DNA of 64,000 nt from Rhizobium esperanzae (GTDB taxonomy: Bacteria; Pseudomonadota; Alphaproteobacteria; Rhizobiales; Rhizobiaceae). The position numbers and the translations under genes are program-made. The notes beneath the pieces are model-generated. The model was not told the DNA's origin, did no database searches, and saw only the letters and a list, made by a program, of their open reading frames with translations. Location: NCBI RefSeq assembly GCF_002204185.1, contig NZ_MXPU01000004.1, positions 344,371-408,370 on the forward strand, given 5' to 3'. Every line of letters starts with the position of its first letter. Position 1 is the stretch's first letter. Of this stretch, positions 34,763 through 43,874 are shown one piece after another.

Positions 34763-34787
34763 AACGTGACCGCGTTTCGAAAGTTCC
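34763..34787 (-). promoter_or_regulatory. EcfG/RpoE4-type promoter for glgX (perfect GGAAC-N16-CGTT)
   Basis: On the minus strand GGAAC occupies 34787-34783 and CGTT 34766-34763, spacer 16 bases. The glgX ATG at 34730 is 33 bases downstream of the -10 element. Confidence 0.7.
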
Positions 34788-34830
34788 CTCCGGCGGGCAA
34801 AAGGAAAGAGAGCGCCTCCGGAGGTATGGC

Positions 34831-35625
34831 TTATGGCATCAGCTGGCCGCCATTAACCTCGATGATCTGGCCCGTGATATAGCCCGACAGCGTCGGCGAG
34901 GCGAGGAAGAGATAAGCGCCGACGCAATCCTCCGACGTGCCGACGAAGCCCATCGGGATCGACCTGCGTTGCAGCTCCATCTGCTCGTCATTGGTATAAC
35001 GCTCGTGGAAGGGCGTGGCGATCACACCCGGCGCCACCGCGTTAACGCGGATCCTGTCGGCGACGAACTCCTTGGCATGGCCTCGCGTGATGGTCGAGAC
35101 GAAGCCTTTGGAGGCGGCATAGAGGACCGCGCCATTGCCGCCGCCGTTGCGTGCGGCGATCGAGGTGGTGTTGATGATGAAGCCGCCCTGCTTCTTCAAC
35201 CAGGGATGGGCGGCACGCGTCGCCGCCAGCACCGAGCGGGCATTGAGGTCCATGACGGCGGCATAATGGGCGTCGGTATATTCCGAGGTCGGCTTGCGCC
35301 CCAGCATGCCGCCGGCATTGTTGATCAGCCCATCGAGATGGCCGAAGGTCTTGGCCGTCTCCTCGACGACACGCTCGGTCTCCCCTTCCCGCGACACGTC
35401 GCCCTGGATCAGATGCACCGTGCCGCCGGCAGCCCGGATCTCTTCGCCGAGCTTCTCCGCCGGCTCGCGGCTGGCGTTGTAATGCACGCCCACCTTGGCG
35501 CCTTGCGCCGCAAAGGCGCGGGCAACCGCCGCCCCAATCCCAGTCGAGGCGCCCGTGATCAGCACCGCCTTGCCTGATAGATCCGGCAATTTGATGGATG
35601 CGAGCATTTGAGCAAGTTCTGTCAT
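34831..35625 (-). CDS. SDR family oxidoreductase
   Basis: NAD(P)-dependent short-chain dehydrogenase/reductase of 264 aa. The cofactor motif is VLITGASTGIGAAVARAFAA. The structural motif is GLINNAGGMLG (NNAG). The catalytic triad is seen as Ser in INTTSIAARNG and Tyr/Lys in VLYAASKGFVS. The tail GYITGQIIEVNGGQLMP is typical of FabG-like enzymes. Substrate unknown; no dedicated pathway genes flank it. Confidence 0.9.
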   Translation of the reverse strand: MTELAQMLASIKLPDLSGKAVLITGASTGIGAAVARAFAAQGAKVGVHYNASREPAEKLGEEIRAAGGTVHLIQGDVSREGETERVVEETAKTFGHLDGLINNAGGMLGRKPTSEYTDAHYAAVMDLNARSVLAATRAAHPWLKKQGGFIINTTSIAARNGGGNGAVLYAASKGFVSTITRGHAKEFVADRIRVNAVAPGVIATPFHERYTNDEQMELQRRSIPMGFVGTSEDCVGAYLFLASPTLSGYITGQIIEVNGGQLMP

Positions 35626-35760
35626 GGCTATGACGCCTCCCGGAAAAACAGAGACATAGGTGATGAAACAGGCAGGGGAAGTCTACCAGCCGAAATCTAA
35701 GAAGGGCAATGCACGAAATGGCGAGAGCCGAGGTCCTTGCGACACCTCGAATTTCTCTCA

Positions 35761-35784
35761 GCGGGCATCATCGCCGATGCCCGC
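35761..35784 (-). terminator. Perfect hairpin between the MFS and SDR genes
   Basis: GCGGGCATC (35761-35769) and GATGCCCGC (35776-35784) form a perfect 9-bp stem with a 6-base loop, 34 bases beyond the MFS stop codon. No long T run follows, so it may be a terminator or an mRNA-stabilising hairpin. Confidence 0.5.
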
Positions 35785-35817
35785 CGGAGGACGTTCACTG
35801 GACCTTGAAAGAAATTG

Positions 35818-37032
35818 TTAGGAAGACACACCGAAAGCCGGCTGCGGCTCCCGCCTGGCAAGAGGCGGAAAAGCAAGCGCGATCGCCGCCGCGCCGAGTC
35901 CGACCATGGCCGAGCCGATGAACAGCCAGGAATAATTGGCGAAAGTATCGAATATCCAGCCGCCGATGAGAGGGCCGAAGGCCATGCCGAGGCTGGAGAG
36001 CATCGTCGCGGCGCCAAGGACAGTGCCGATGATGCGCTGGCCGAAATATTCCCGCGCCAGCACCGCATAGAGCGGCATCACGCCGCCATAGGCACTGCCG
36101 AAGACGATGGCGAGCGCATAGAATTCCGTCAATTCGCTGACCAGGAGATAGGTCGCGAGCGCCGCCGCCTGCACCAGCAGACCGGCAACGAGCACCGGCT
36201 TCACGCCGATCCGGTCGGCGAGGCTGCCATAGAGCAGCCGACCGCCAAGGCCCGCCAGGCCTTCGACACTGTAGATGCTGACGGCCGCCATCGGTGCGAC
36301 GCCGCAGATCGTCGCATAATTTACCATGTGGAAGATCGGGCCGGAATGCGCCGCACAGCAGGCAAAGAAGGTGAGGCCGAGCACGATGAATTGCGGCGAG
36401 CGGAAGACTTTCGACAGCTGCGGCCGGGCGCCCTCCGCGGCAAACTCGGTGCCGGCATCGACGCTCTCGGCAGGCGGGCGCCGGACCAGCAGGGCGGCAG
36501 GCACCAGCAGCACCCAGGCGGCAATGCCGATGATCAGCATGGCGGGGCGCCATTCATAGGCCGAGATCAGCCAGCGGGCGAAAGGCGAAATCGTCATCGG
36601 CGCCACCCCCATGCCGGCGGAGACAAGCGACACGGCAAGCCCGCGGTTCACATCGAACCAGGCAGTCGTCGCCGCGATAATCGGCGCGAAGAAAGCGCTG
36701 GCGGCCAGTCCGACGAGGAGGCCGTAGGTCAGCTGGAATTCTATCAGCGTCCCGGCCCGGCTCGCCAGAACCAGCGCCAAGCCAAGCAGTGCGGAGCCGA
36801 TCAGCACGACGATGCGGGGGCCGAAGCGGTCGCTGGCCGCCCCCCAGAGAAAGCCGCCGAAGCCCATGACGATGAAATTCAGCGTCATCGCGCTGGCAAT
36901 GCCGACATGCGACCAGCCGGTCGCAGTCGCAATCGGTTCCTGGAAAATCGCCAGCGAGAACATCGCGCCGATGGCAACACACGACATCAAAGCGCCGACG
37001 GCGACGATGACCCAACGATAGGAAACACTCAT
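35818..37032 (-). CDS. MFS transporter (OFA/monocarboxylate-like)
   Basis: Twelve-helix major facilitator of 404 aa. The first half has WVIVAVGALMSCVAIGAMFS and GFLWGAASDRFGPRIVVLIG (motif A between helices 2 and 3). The second half repeats this as LLYGSLADRIGVKPVLVAGL. The wording resembles the oxalate/formate antiporter and monocarboxylate branch, so a small organic acid is a fair guess. ATG 37032 (MSVSYRW) is chosen because GGGAGG lies just upstream; the frame extends to 37071. Confidence 0.87.
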   Translation of the reverse strand: MSVSYRWVIVAVGALMSCVAIGAMFSLAIFQEPIATATGWSHVGIASAMTLNFIVMGFGGFLWGAASDRFGPRIVVLIGSALLGLALVLASRAGTLIEFQLTYGLLVGLAASAFFAPIIAATTAWFDVNRGLAVSLVSAGMGVAPMTISPFARWLISAYEWRPAMLIIGIAAWVLLVPAALLVRRPPAESVDAGTEFAAEGARPQLSKVFRSPQFIVLGLTFFACCAAHSGPIFHMVNYATICGVAPMAAVSIYSVEGLAGLGGRLLYGSLADRIGVKPVLVAGLLVQAAALATYLLVSELTEFYALAIVFGSAYGGVMPLYAVLAREYFGQRIIGTVLGAATMLSSLGMAFGPLIGGWIFDTFANYSWLFIGSAMVGLGAAAIALAFPPLARREPQPAFGVSS

Positions 37033-37168
37033 GGCTTTATAACCTCCCGCGCCGAAAAAGTGATCGGGCACATGCGGCCGGCCTGCCGCGCTCTGCGCCT
37101 CGCGATCTAAAGACGTTCGAACCGCTGAGATTTCGACAGCCCCTCCTATCTTTTTTCCGTTGCGCTGT

Positions 37169-37651
37169 TCAGAGATTGCGGAACATCACCAAGGCGTCGA
37201 CGTAACCCTGCGTGGGATGAAGGAAAACGCCAGGCAGCCGGCCGACGATGTCGAAGCCGAGGGATTGCCACAGCTCGACGGCGCGGCGATTGCTGCTGAC
37301 GACGAAGTTGAACTGCATGGCGCGAAAGCCCCGCGCGCGGGCGTGCGCCAGCGAATGCTCATGCATTCGGCGGGCGACGCCGCGGCTAGCCGCGGCGGCA
37401 TCGGTCATGTAGCCGCAATTGCAGACATGGCGCCCGCCGCCGGCCTGATTGGCCTTGATATAATAGGTGCCGAGGATGACGCCGCCCTCTTCGGCGACGA
37501 AGGTCTCGCGGTCCGGCCCCATCCAGTAGGCGAGCGCATCGGCTTCCGAGAGATCGCGGTCGAGCGCATAGGTCTCGCCGGCACGGATCGTCGGGCCGAT
37601 GATCCGCCAGATGGCACTTCGGTCCTCGTTGTTTGCAGGTCGGATCAGCAT
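37169..37651 (-). CDS. GNAT family N-acetyltransferase
   Basis: Acetyl-CoA-dependent acyltransferase of 160 aa. The core has strand 4 (GVILGTYYIKANQAGGGRHV), the acetyl-CoA loop as AAASRGVARRMHEHSLAHAR (a variant of RxxGxG/A), and the C-terminal NRRAVELWQSLGFDIVGRLP. The tail is HPTQGYVDALVMFRNL. Typical of small-molecule or toxin-modifying GNATs; substrate unknown. A single-gene unit on the minus strand. Confidence 0.88.
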   Translation of the reverse strand: MLIRPANNEDRSAIWRIIGPTIRAGETYALDRDLSEADALAYWMGPDRETFVAEEGGVILGTYYIKANQAGGGRHVCNCGYMTDAAAASRGVARRMHEHSLAHARARGFRAMQFNFVVSSNRRAVELWQSLGFDIVGRLPGVFLHPTQGYVDALVMFRNL

Positions 37652-37976
37652 GCCCGATTTCTACAGAAGCCTGATCTGGCGCGCAACCGACCCGGATCTG
37701 CCGGCACGTGCCGGAATCCCACGCGTAACCAGCCTCAGACCTTTTTCGAATACGCGAGTGCAATTGCTATCGCCTTGCCTGGCACAGATCCACAACGCCA
37801 CCCGTGACTTTCGCGCGGGCTCCCGAAAGCTCCGTGCCGTGATGCCGCGATGCTCGCCTGAGAATGCACCGGCGGCGGACGAACCAGCGCTCAAATCTCC
37901 GCAACGCGGATCAAACACCCGATTAAACACTGTGGCAGGACAAGTGAACCGGCATCTGGCCCGAGGAGATTGTAAT

Positions 37977-38915
37977 ATGAACGTCGAAATCCTTTCCAAC
38001 CATTGCGAGCACAACGACCGCGCTCAACATCGCGATCTTCGACATTATGCGAAGCATTCACTCTTCAGCGCGCCCGGGCGCCATTCCGCACTCCTCGATA
38101 TGCTGCCGTCCGATCCATCGGGGGTCGCCCGCACGGTGCAGGCTCTGCTGATCTACGAACACGCCGCAGACCCACTCTATGGTTACAAGGTTCCCGAAGA
38201 GCGCCGCGCCGAAAGCCATATCCGTCCTATCGAGAAGATGGTTGATGCGTTGCTGGCGCTTGACGATCGTCCGCTCTCCTGTGCCCGGGCGCCCGGGAAG
38301 CGCCTGGTCGGCATTTGCCGCCACTACATGTTGCTGTCCATCGCAATCCTTCGCCACCACGGCGTTCCCGCTCGAGGCCGGGGAGGGTTCGGCGCCTACT
38401 TTAATCCCGGCAAATTCGAAGATCACTGGGTTTGTGAATACTGGAGCGCGAGTGATGGACGCTGGGCGCTGCTGGACAGCCAGCTCGACGAGGTTTTCAT
38501 CCGCAAGCTCGGAATTGGCTTCGACATCCATGACGTTCCACGCGACCAATTCTTGACCGCGTCCGACGCCTGGCGCAGATGCCGCACCGGAGAACTCGAT
38601 CCGAACTTGTTCGGCATCGAGTTCGCGCAGCTTCGTGGTCTGTGGTTCATCGCCGGAAACCTGATCCGCGACCTCGCCACCCTCAACGGTCGCGAAGTCC
38701 TGCCTTGGGACGTTTGGGGTTCACAACCCGCACCCAATTCAACGCTTTCGGACTCGGAACTCGATTTCTTTGACGAGATCGCCTTGCTTACGGCCGATCC
38801 GGATGCAGACTTCGACGGCTTGAACCGGCGTTTTTTCGAAGATACGAGATTAAGGCTGCCCGGAAGTGTCTTCAACTCATTGCGCCAGCGTCAAGAAAGA
38901 GTGTTAGAGGGCTGA
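37977..38915 (+). CDS. Transglutaminase-like domain protein
   Basis: Cytoplasmic protein of 312 aa with a transglutaminase/protease-like core. The catalytic triad is apparent: Cys114 in LVGICRHYMLLSIAILRHHG, His150 in FEDHWVCEYW and Asp167 in WALLDSQLDEVF. The C-terminal third (FGIEFAQLRGLWFIAGNLIR; EVLPWDVWGSQP) has no known domain. The true start is ATG 37977, with GAGGAG eight bases upstream; the same frame is open back to 37599 but is unrelated there. Function unknown; proteolysis, peptide cleavage or crosslinking are possible. Confidence 0.75.
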   Translation: MNVEILSNHCEHNDRAQHRDLRHYAKHSLFSAPGRHSALLDMLPSDPSGVARTVQALLIYEHAADPLYGYKVPEERRAESHIRPIEKMVDALLALDDRPLSCARAPGKRLVGICRHYMLLSIAILRHHGVPARGRGGFGAYFNPGKFEDHWVCEYWSASDGRWALLDSQLDEVFIRKLGIGFDIHDVPRDQFLTASDAWRRCRTGELDPNLFGIEFAQLRGLWFIAGNLIRDLATLNGREVLPWDVWGSQPAPNSTLSDSELDFFDEIALLTADPDADFDGLNRRFFEDTRLRLPGSVFNSLRQRQERVLEG

Positions 38916-39026
38916 GACGCCGCGCTGCCCCGGCGAGTACCCTGGCTCTCCTGCGACCACTCTGCCCTGGTGCATCGGCAAATGAGACATCCGGTCCCAG
39001 GATCTGTGCCTGTGATAGGTGGGTAT

Positions 39027-39040
39027 GGCGCTGGAGCGCC
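39027..39040. terminator. Short hairpin between convergent genes
   Basis: GGCGC-TGGA-GCGCC lies in the 171-base gap between the transglutaminase-like gene and pcaF, which converge. A weak terminator candidate. Confidence 0.3.
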
Positions 39041-39086
39041 GGGAGTTGGGGATGTGGCGGTCTCTCGGGATCAGACGTGCGCGCCC

Positions 39087-40292
39087 TCAAACCCTTTCCA
39101 GTGCGATTGCGATCCCCTGCCCGACGCCAATGCACATCGTCGACAGCGAGTATTTTCCGCGGGCTTCGGCAAGCTCCAGCGCTGCCGTGCCGGTAATGCG
39201 GGCGCCCGACATGCCCAAGGGATGGCCGAGGGCAATAGCGCCGCCATTGCGGTTGACCCGCTGATCGTCATCGGCAATGCCGAGCGCGCGCAGCACCGCC
39301 AGGCCCTGGCTGGCAAACGCCTCGTTGAGTTCGATGACTTCGAATTGTTCCTGGTTCATGCCGAGCCGGGCCATCAGCTTGCGCGAGGCGGGAATCGGGC
39401 CGACGCCCATGACGCGAGGCGGAACGGCGGCGGAGGCGCCGCCGAGGATACGGGCGATCGGCGTCAGGCCGTATTTCCGCGCCGCCACTTCCGAAGCGAC
39501 GATCAGCGCGGCCGCGCCGTCATTGACGCCGGAGGCATTGCCTGCGGTGACCGTGCCGCCTTCCTTTTTGAAGGGGGTCGCGAGTTTCGCCAGCGCCTCC
39601 ATCGTCGTCGCACGCGGATGTTCGTCCCTGTCGACGACGACGGGATCGCCCTTGCGCTGCGGAATGGTGACCGGGGTGATTTCCTTCGCCAATCGTCCGC
39701 TCGCCTGGGCGGCGGCGGCCTTGGCCTGGCTGCGCACCGCGAAGGCATCCTGATCCTCGCGGCTGACATGATAATCCTCGGCGACGTTTTCGCCGGTCTC
39801 CGGCATGGAATCGACGCCATACTGCTTCTTCATCAGCGGGTTGATAAAGCGCCAGCCGATCGTCGTGTCGTGAATTTCGGCCGCCCGCGAAAAGGCCGTT
39901 TCGGCCTTCGGCATGACGAAGGGCGCGCGCGACATGCTTTCGACGCCGCCCGCGATCATCAGCTCCGCCTCGCCGGCGCGGATGGAGCGTGCGGCCGTGA
40001 TCACCGCATCCATGCCGGAGCCGCAGAGCCGGTTGATCGTCGTGCCGGGGACGGCGACCGGCAGACCGGCCAAGAGCGCCGACATGCGCGCGACGTTGCG
40101 ATTGTCCTCGCCCGCCTGATTGGCACAGCCGAAGATCACGTCGTCGACGGCGTCCCAGTCGACGGCGCCGTTGCGCTCCATCAGCGCCTTCAGCGGGATG
40201 GCGCCGAGATCGTCGGCGCGCACCCCTGAGAGCGAGCCGGCGAAGCGGCCGATCGGCGTCCTGATATAGTCGCAGATAAAGGCTTCGGTCAT
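39087..40292 (-). CDS. pcaF: 3-oxoadipyl-CoA thiolase
   Basis: Thiolase of 401 aa. It cleaves 3-oxoadipyl-CoA to succinyl-CoA and acetyl-CoA, the last step of the beta-ketoadipate pathway. The active-site Cys is in NRLCGSGMDAVITAARSI, the catalytic His in GGAIALGHPLGMSGARITG and the second Cys in STMCIGVGQGIAIALE. NEAFASQGLAV is also typical. It lies 10 bases after pcaJ on the same strand, which makes the PcaF assignment stronger than a generic acetyl-CoA acetyltransferase. Confidence 0.93.
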   Translation of the reverse strand: MTEAFICDYIRTPIGRFAGSLSGVRADDLGAIPLKALMERNGAVDWDAVDDVIFGCANQAGEDNRNVARMSALLAGLPVAVPGTTINRLCGSGMDAVITAARSIRAGEAELMIAGGVESMSRAPFVMPKAETAFSRAAEIHDTTIGWRFINPLMKKQYGVDSMPETGENVAEDYHVSREDQDAFAVRSQAKAAAAQASGRLAKEITPVTIPQRKGDPVVVDRDEHPRATTMEALAKLATPFKKEGGTVTAGNASGVNDGAAALIVASEVAARKYGLTPIARILGGASAAVPPRVMGVGPIPASRKLMARLGMNQEQFEVIELNEAFASQGLAVLRALGIADDDQRVNRNGGAIALGHPLGMSGARITGTAALELAEARGKYSLSTMCIGVGQGIAIALERV

Positions 40293-40302
40293 GGCTTGTC
40301 CT

Positions 40303-40992
40303 TCAGAGTTTCGGCACGACGAGGTCGCCGACCGGCTCCTCGACATGCAACCGCGCACCGGTCATCGCCTGCAGTTCCTCCAGCGACATGGCGGCGAGCT
40401 TCTCCCGTAGAACGAAGCGCCCACCGGCAATGTCGATGACGGCATGGCTCGTATAGACGCGGGTGATGCAGGCGACACCCGTCAGCGGAAAGGTGCATTT
40501 TTCCACGAGCTTCGGCTCGCCCGTCTTGGTGACGTGCTCGGTGATGACGCAGACCTGCTTGGCGCCGTGCACGAGATCCATGGCGCCGCCGACGGCCGGC
40601 ACGCCCTTGCTGCCCACCCGCCAGTTGGCGAGGTCGCCATTCTCTGCGACCTGATAGGCGCCGAGGATCGCGACATCGAGATGGCCGCCGCGCACCATGG
40701 CAAAGCTGTCAGCGTGATGGAAGAAGGCCGCACCCGGCTTCAGCGTCACCGCCTTCTTGCCGGCATTGATGAGATCCCAATCCTCCTCGCCTTCGGCCGG
40801 CGGCTCGCCGAAGTTCAGGATGCCGTTTTCGGTGTGGAAGATCGCTTCGCGGCCGGGCGGCTGATAACGGGCGACCATTTCAGGAAAGCCGATGCCGAGG
40901 TTCACGTAGGCGCCGTCGGCGATATCCTGCGCAGCGCGCCAGGCGATCTGCGCATTCGACAGTTTGATGTCTTCGCGAGTGTTGACCGTCAT
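40303..40992 (-). CDS. pcaJ: 3-oxoacid CoA-transferase subunit B
   Basis: Beta subunit (229 aa) of 3-oxoadipate:succinyl-CoA transferase. The catalytic glutamate is in FHTENGILNFGEPPAEGEED (Glu of the EN[GI]L motif). AYVNLGIGFPEMVARY and KGVPAVGGAMDLVHGAKQVC are the other family signatures. The ATG at 40992 overlaps the pcaI stop by ATGA; the longer frame to 41157 lies inside pcaI. Confidence 0.93.
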   Translation of the reverse strand: MTVNTREDIKLSNAQIAWRAAQDIADGAYVNLGIGFPEMVARYQPPGREAIFHTENGILNFGEPPAEGEEDWDLINAGKKAVTLKPGAAFFHHADSFAMVRGGHLDVAILGAYQVAENGDLANWRVGSKGVPAVGGAMDLVHGAKQVCVITEHVTKTGEPKLVEKCTFPLTGVACITRVYTSHAVIDIAGGRFVLREKLAAMSLEELQAMTGARLHVEEPVGDLVVPKL

Positions 40993-41696
40993 GCGTAAGC
41001 CACTCCGGCTCGAATGAGCTCTTCTTCCTGCTGGGGATCGGCAACGGCGACGACGCGATCGACGAAGATGCCGGGTGTCACCACATGCTCGGGATCGATG
41101 CCGCCGGCCGGCACGATCGAGGAGACCTGGGCAATCGTCCTGGCGGCCGCCATGCACATCAGCGGATTAAAATTGCGGCCGGCCTTGTTGTAGGTGAGGT
41201 TGCCGTGGACGTCGCCGACCTGAGCCTTGACGATGGCAAAATCGGCTTTCAGCCAGCGCTCCTGCACATAATGGCGGCCGTCGAATTCGGCGATGACCTT
41301 GCCCTCGGCCAGTTCGGTGCCGTAGCCGGTCGGGGTGTAGAAGGCCGGAATGCCGGCGCCGCCGGCGCGGATGCGCTCGGCAAGCGTCCCCTGCGGCACG
41401 AGCTCAAGCTCGATTTCCCCGGCGAGATATTTCTCGGTGAAGGCGCGCGGATCGGAGGAGCGCGGGAACGAGCAGATCATTTTCCGGACCAGGCCGGCGT
41501 CAATCATTGCGGCGATGCCGATGCGGCCGTTGCCGGCATTGTTGTTGATCACCGTCAAGTTTTTTGGGCCCTTGTCGATCAGGGCATGGATCAGCTCGAT
41601 CGGCGCGCCAGAACCGCCGAAACCACCGATCATGACGATCGCGCCGTCACCGATCTCGGAGACGGCCTGCGCCGTGCTCCCGATTGTCTTGTCCAT
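40989..41696 (-). CDS. pcaI: 3-oxoacid CoA-transferase subunit A
   Basis: Alpha subunit (235 aa) of 3-oxoadipate CoA-transferase. It has IVMIGGFGGSGAPIELIHAL near the N-terminus, the Gly-rich CoA-binding loop, and AGGAGIPAFYTPTGYGTELA and KAQVGDVHGNLTYNKAGRNF, all typical of CoA-transferase family I. First gene of pcaIJF, divergent from pcaR. Confidence 0.93.
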   Translation of the reverse strand: MDKTIGSTAQAVSEIGDGAIVMIGGFGGSGAPIELIHALIDKGPKNLTVINNNAGNGRIGIAAMIDAGLVRKMICSFPRSSDPRAFTEKYLAGEIELELVPQGTLAERIRAGGAGIPAFYTPTGYGTELAEGKVIAEFDGRHYVQERWLKADFAIVKAQVGDVHGNLTYNKAGRNFNPLMCMAAARTIAQVSSIVPAGGIDPEHVVTPGIFVDRVVAVADPQQEEELIRAGVAYA

Positions 41697-41787
41697 GCGG
41701 GATCTCCCAATTCTCCATCAGGCAGATATTTGTGCCGCCCTCCTCCTCAGAGATAAGGCGCAACAGGAGGCCGCCGCAAGTAAATTT

Positions 41788-41820
41788 GTGCGTTATTTGA
41801 CATTTGTTCGTATATCGCAC
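41788..41820. promoter_or_regulatory. PcaR-type operator in the pcaI-pcaR intergenic region
   Basis: GTTCGTATATCGCAC at 41806-41820 differs at two central positions from the PcaR-binding sequence described for Pseudomonas putida (GTTCGATAATCGCAC). GTGCG at 41788-41792 is the reverse complement of the terminal CGCAC. The site lies between divergent pcaI and pcaR, where an IclR-type regulator should bind. Confidence 0.6.
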
Positions 41821-41843
41821 ATAGCATGACGAGGGAGATCGAC

Positions 41844-42602
41844 ATGCGTGAAACTGATTTTGTCAGCGGCTTTGCCCGCGGCCTGAAGGTCATCGAAGCC
41901 TTCGGCGAAACGCGCCAGCGGCTTTCGATCGCCGAGGCTTCGAAACTGACGGCGCTTGATCGCGCCACGGTGCGCCGCTCGCTATTGACGCTCGCCGAGC
42001 TCGGCTATGCCGATTATGACGGCAAGTTCTTCACGCTGACCCCGAAGATCCTGAGGCTTGGCCATGCCTATCTCGCAGCGACGCCGCTTCCGGCGCTGTT
42101 GCAGCCGCATCTCGATCATCTCTCGGAACGCGCCGGCCAGAGCGCCTCGGCGTCGGTGCTCGACGGCACCGAAATCGTCTATATCGCCCGCGCCTCGCAA
42201 CGCCGGGTCATGTCGATCAATCTCACCCCCGGCAGCCGCCTGCCCGCCTATTGTGCCTCGATGGGCCGGGTGCTGCTTGCGGCGCTTCCCGAGAGCGAGG
42301 CGCGCGCCGTCCTTGCCCGCAGCGAGCTGAAGCAAAACACCGCGAATACCAAGACCGATCCAGAGGAACTCATCGCCGAATTCCGCCGCGTGCGTGCTGA
42401 GGGTTACGCCCTCATCGATCAGGAGCTGGAAATCGGTCTCTGCTCCATTGCCGTGCCTGTTGAAAACGACCGCGGCGAAACGATGGCGGCGATCAACATT
42501 GGCGCGCCGGCCGCCCTCGTCCCGGCATCCGAGATGAAGGAGCGCTATCTCAAGCTGCTAACGGAAACGCAGGCAGCCTTGCGGCCGCTGCTGCGCCGTT
42601 GA
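41844..42602 (+). CDS. pcaR: IclR-family regulator of the pca genes
   Basis: Regulator of 252 aa (MRETDFVSGFARGLKVIEAF). Its winged helix is RLSIAEASKLTALDRATVRR. The IclR effector domain includes DGTEIVYIARASQRRVMSIN, LPAYCASMGRVLLAALPESE, and the C-terminal VPVENDRGETMAAINIGAPA. The PcaU/PcaR/CatR subgroup begins with the same FVxGFARGL pattern. ATG 41844 has GAGGGAG 7-8 bases upstream and is preferred over 41826. Divergent from pcaI with a PcaR-like site between them. Confidence 0.92.
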   Translation: MRETDFVSGFARGLKVIEAFGETRQRLSIAEASKLTALDRATVRRSLLTLAELGYADYDGKFFTLTPKILRLGHAYLAATPLPALLQPHLDHLSERAGQSASASVLDGTEIVYIARASQRRVMSINLTPGSRLPAYCASMGRVLLAALPESEARAVLARSELKQNTANTKTDPEELIAEFRRVRAEGYALIDQELEIGLCSIAVPVENDRGETMAAINIGAPAALVPASEMKERYLKLLTETQAALRPLLRR

Positions 42603-42690
42603 CGGTAGCAGTCGCTGACCTCCGAAGAGAGCAGCTAGCTTTCGCATCGGGCCCTTAACACGCGATAATCGTAGCGCTCACGGCTGAATG

Positions 42691-43788
42691 TCATCGCGAT
42701 ACGGCTCGGCGCGCGTGTATAGCCGTTGCTCTGTCTACGAGACGTGCGGTCATATAAGCGAAACACGTAACCGCGCCGAGAAGGACCAGGAATGCGAAAG
42801 GGCCGTTCAAACCAATCGAACCGGCGAACGGCTTGAAAACACCGATCACACCTCGATGCAAGATGTAGACGGGATAGGAGATATATCCGATCCACGTCGC
42901 TAGCCTTTCTGCTTTTGCAGGCATCTCCAGAACGAGACCGAGCGTTACGATGAGCGGCGCCAAGGCAATCGCGAAGACCAGATCGTAGTATGGCCGCAAC
43001 GCGAACGGAACCGGGGCTGCGATGCAGATCAGCAAAAGGAGGCATGGCGCCATTGCCGCCCAGCCTCTCCTCCATGCCGATACGCCGTTGAATAGACGGC
43101 AGATGACAACACCTGCGGTAAATGAAAACATCACCCTGGGCAGTCCACCTACTGCTGATGGCCACTCCCAGCCAATATTCAACATACCGTAGTTCGCAGC
43201 GACCAAAACCAAGAATGCAGCCGAGACGACGGCAACTCCGCAGAGGGCACGGACAGGGAGCCGGAAAAGCCACAGTGCGAAAACTATATTGACCAGCAAT
43301 TCCCAAAACATCGACCATGCCGGGCCGTTGATCGGAAACATCCCTTGCATCGGATGCGCTTGCAGGAAATACATCGGACTAGGTAGAAAGAACGTGTTCG
43401 TCGCCGTCGACACCAGAAGATCAATGTCGCTTTGAGCCCGCAGTCCCCAGCTCGTCAGCAAAATGATCTGTGTGAGACCGACAAAGATGCCGATCAAATA
43501 GAGCGGATAAAGGCGTTTAATGCGGGCTTTCATGAATGACTGGAATGGCAGACCGTGCGAAAGCCGTCTCCCGTAAATGTCGGCAATGATGAACCCGCTG
43601 AGAACGAAGAAAAAGTCGACCGCCAGATAAGCTGATGGTGCGTATCTCTCCTGGAAGTGTGTGGCAACAACACATATAGCGGCAAACCCGCGCATCGCAT
43701 CGAGAGTATAGTAGCGGCTGCGGCCAATGATCGAAGTGTCTGCACTGTGGATCGCCGGTGACGAGTAACCGCGCTCAAGATCAGTCAT
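42691..43788 (-). CDS. Acyltransferase family 3 (OafA/ExoZ-like membrane enzyme)
   Basis: Polytopic inner-membrane O-acyltransferase of 365 aa that probably acetylates surface or exopolysaccharide sugars. The family hallmarks are RYYTLDAMRGFAAICVVATH (conserved R/G and His) and SAYLAVDFFFVLSGFIIADI, then KARIKRLYPLYLIG. About ten hydrophobic helices follow. Third gene of the polysaccharide group. ATG 43788 (MTDLERGYSS) is chosen; the frame continues to 43878. Confidence 0.87.
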   Translation of the reverse strand: MTDLERGYSSPAIHSADTSIIGRSRYYTLDAMRGFAAICVVATHFQERYAPSAYLAVDFFFVLSGFIIADIYGRRLSHGLPFQSFMKARIKRLYPLYLIGIFVGLTQIILLTSWGLRAQSDIDLLVSTATNTFFLPSPMYFLQAHPMQGMFPINGPAWSMFWELLVNIVFALWLFRLPVRALCGVAVVSAAFLVLVAANYGMLNIGWEWPSAVGGLPRVMFSFTAGVVICRLFNGVSAWRRGWAAMAPCLLLLICIAAPVPFALRPYYDLVFAIALAPLIVTLGLVLEMPAKAERLATWIGYISYPVYILHRGVIGVFKPFAGSIGLNGPFAFLVLLGAVTCFAYMTARLVDRATAIHARRAVSR

Positions 43789-43874
43789 CTTGTCGATTAT
43801 CCTACGCTTGCGGCTGAAGGCCGTTTGAGAATGAAATTCGGGCCGCGAACAATTTGCCGCGGTGGACCAGGAAA

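Noticed and set aside
34731..34830. CCTCCGG/CCGGAGG pairing as a terminator after the SDR gene
   Set aside because: Arms are short and far apart and overlap the glgX stress promoter region; not convincing.
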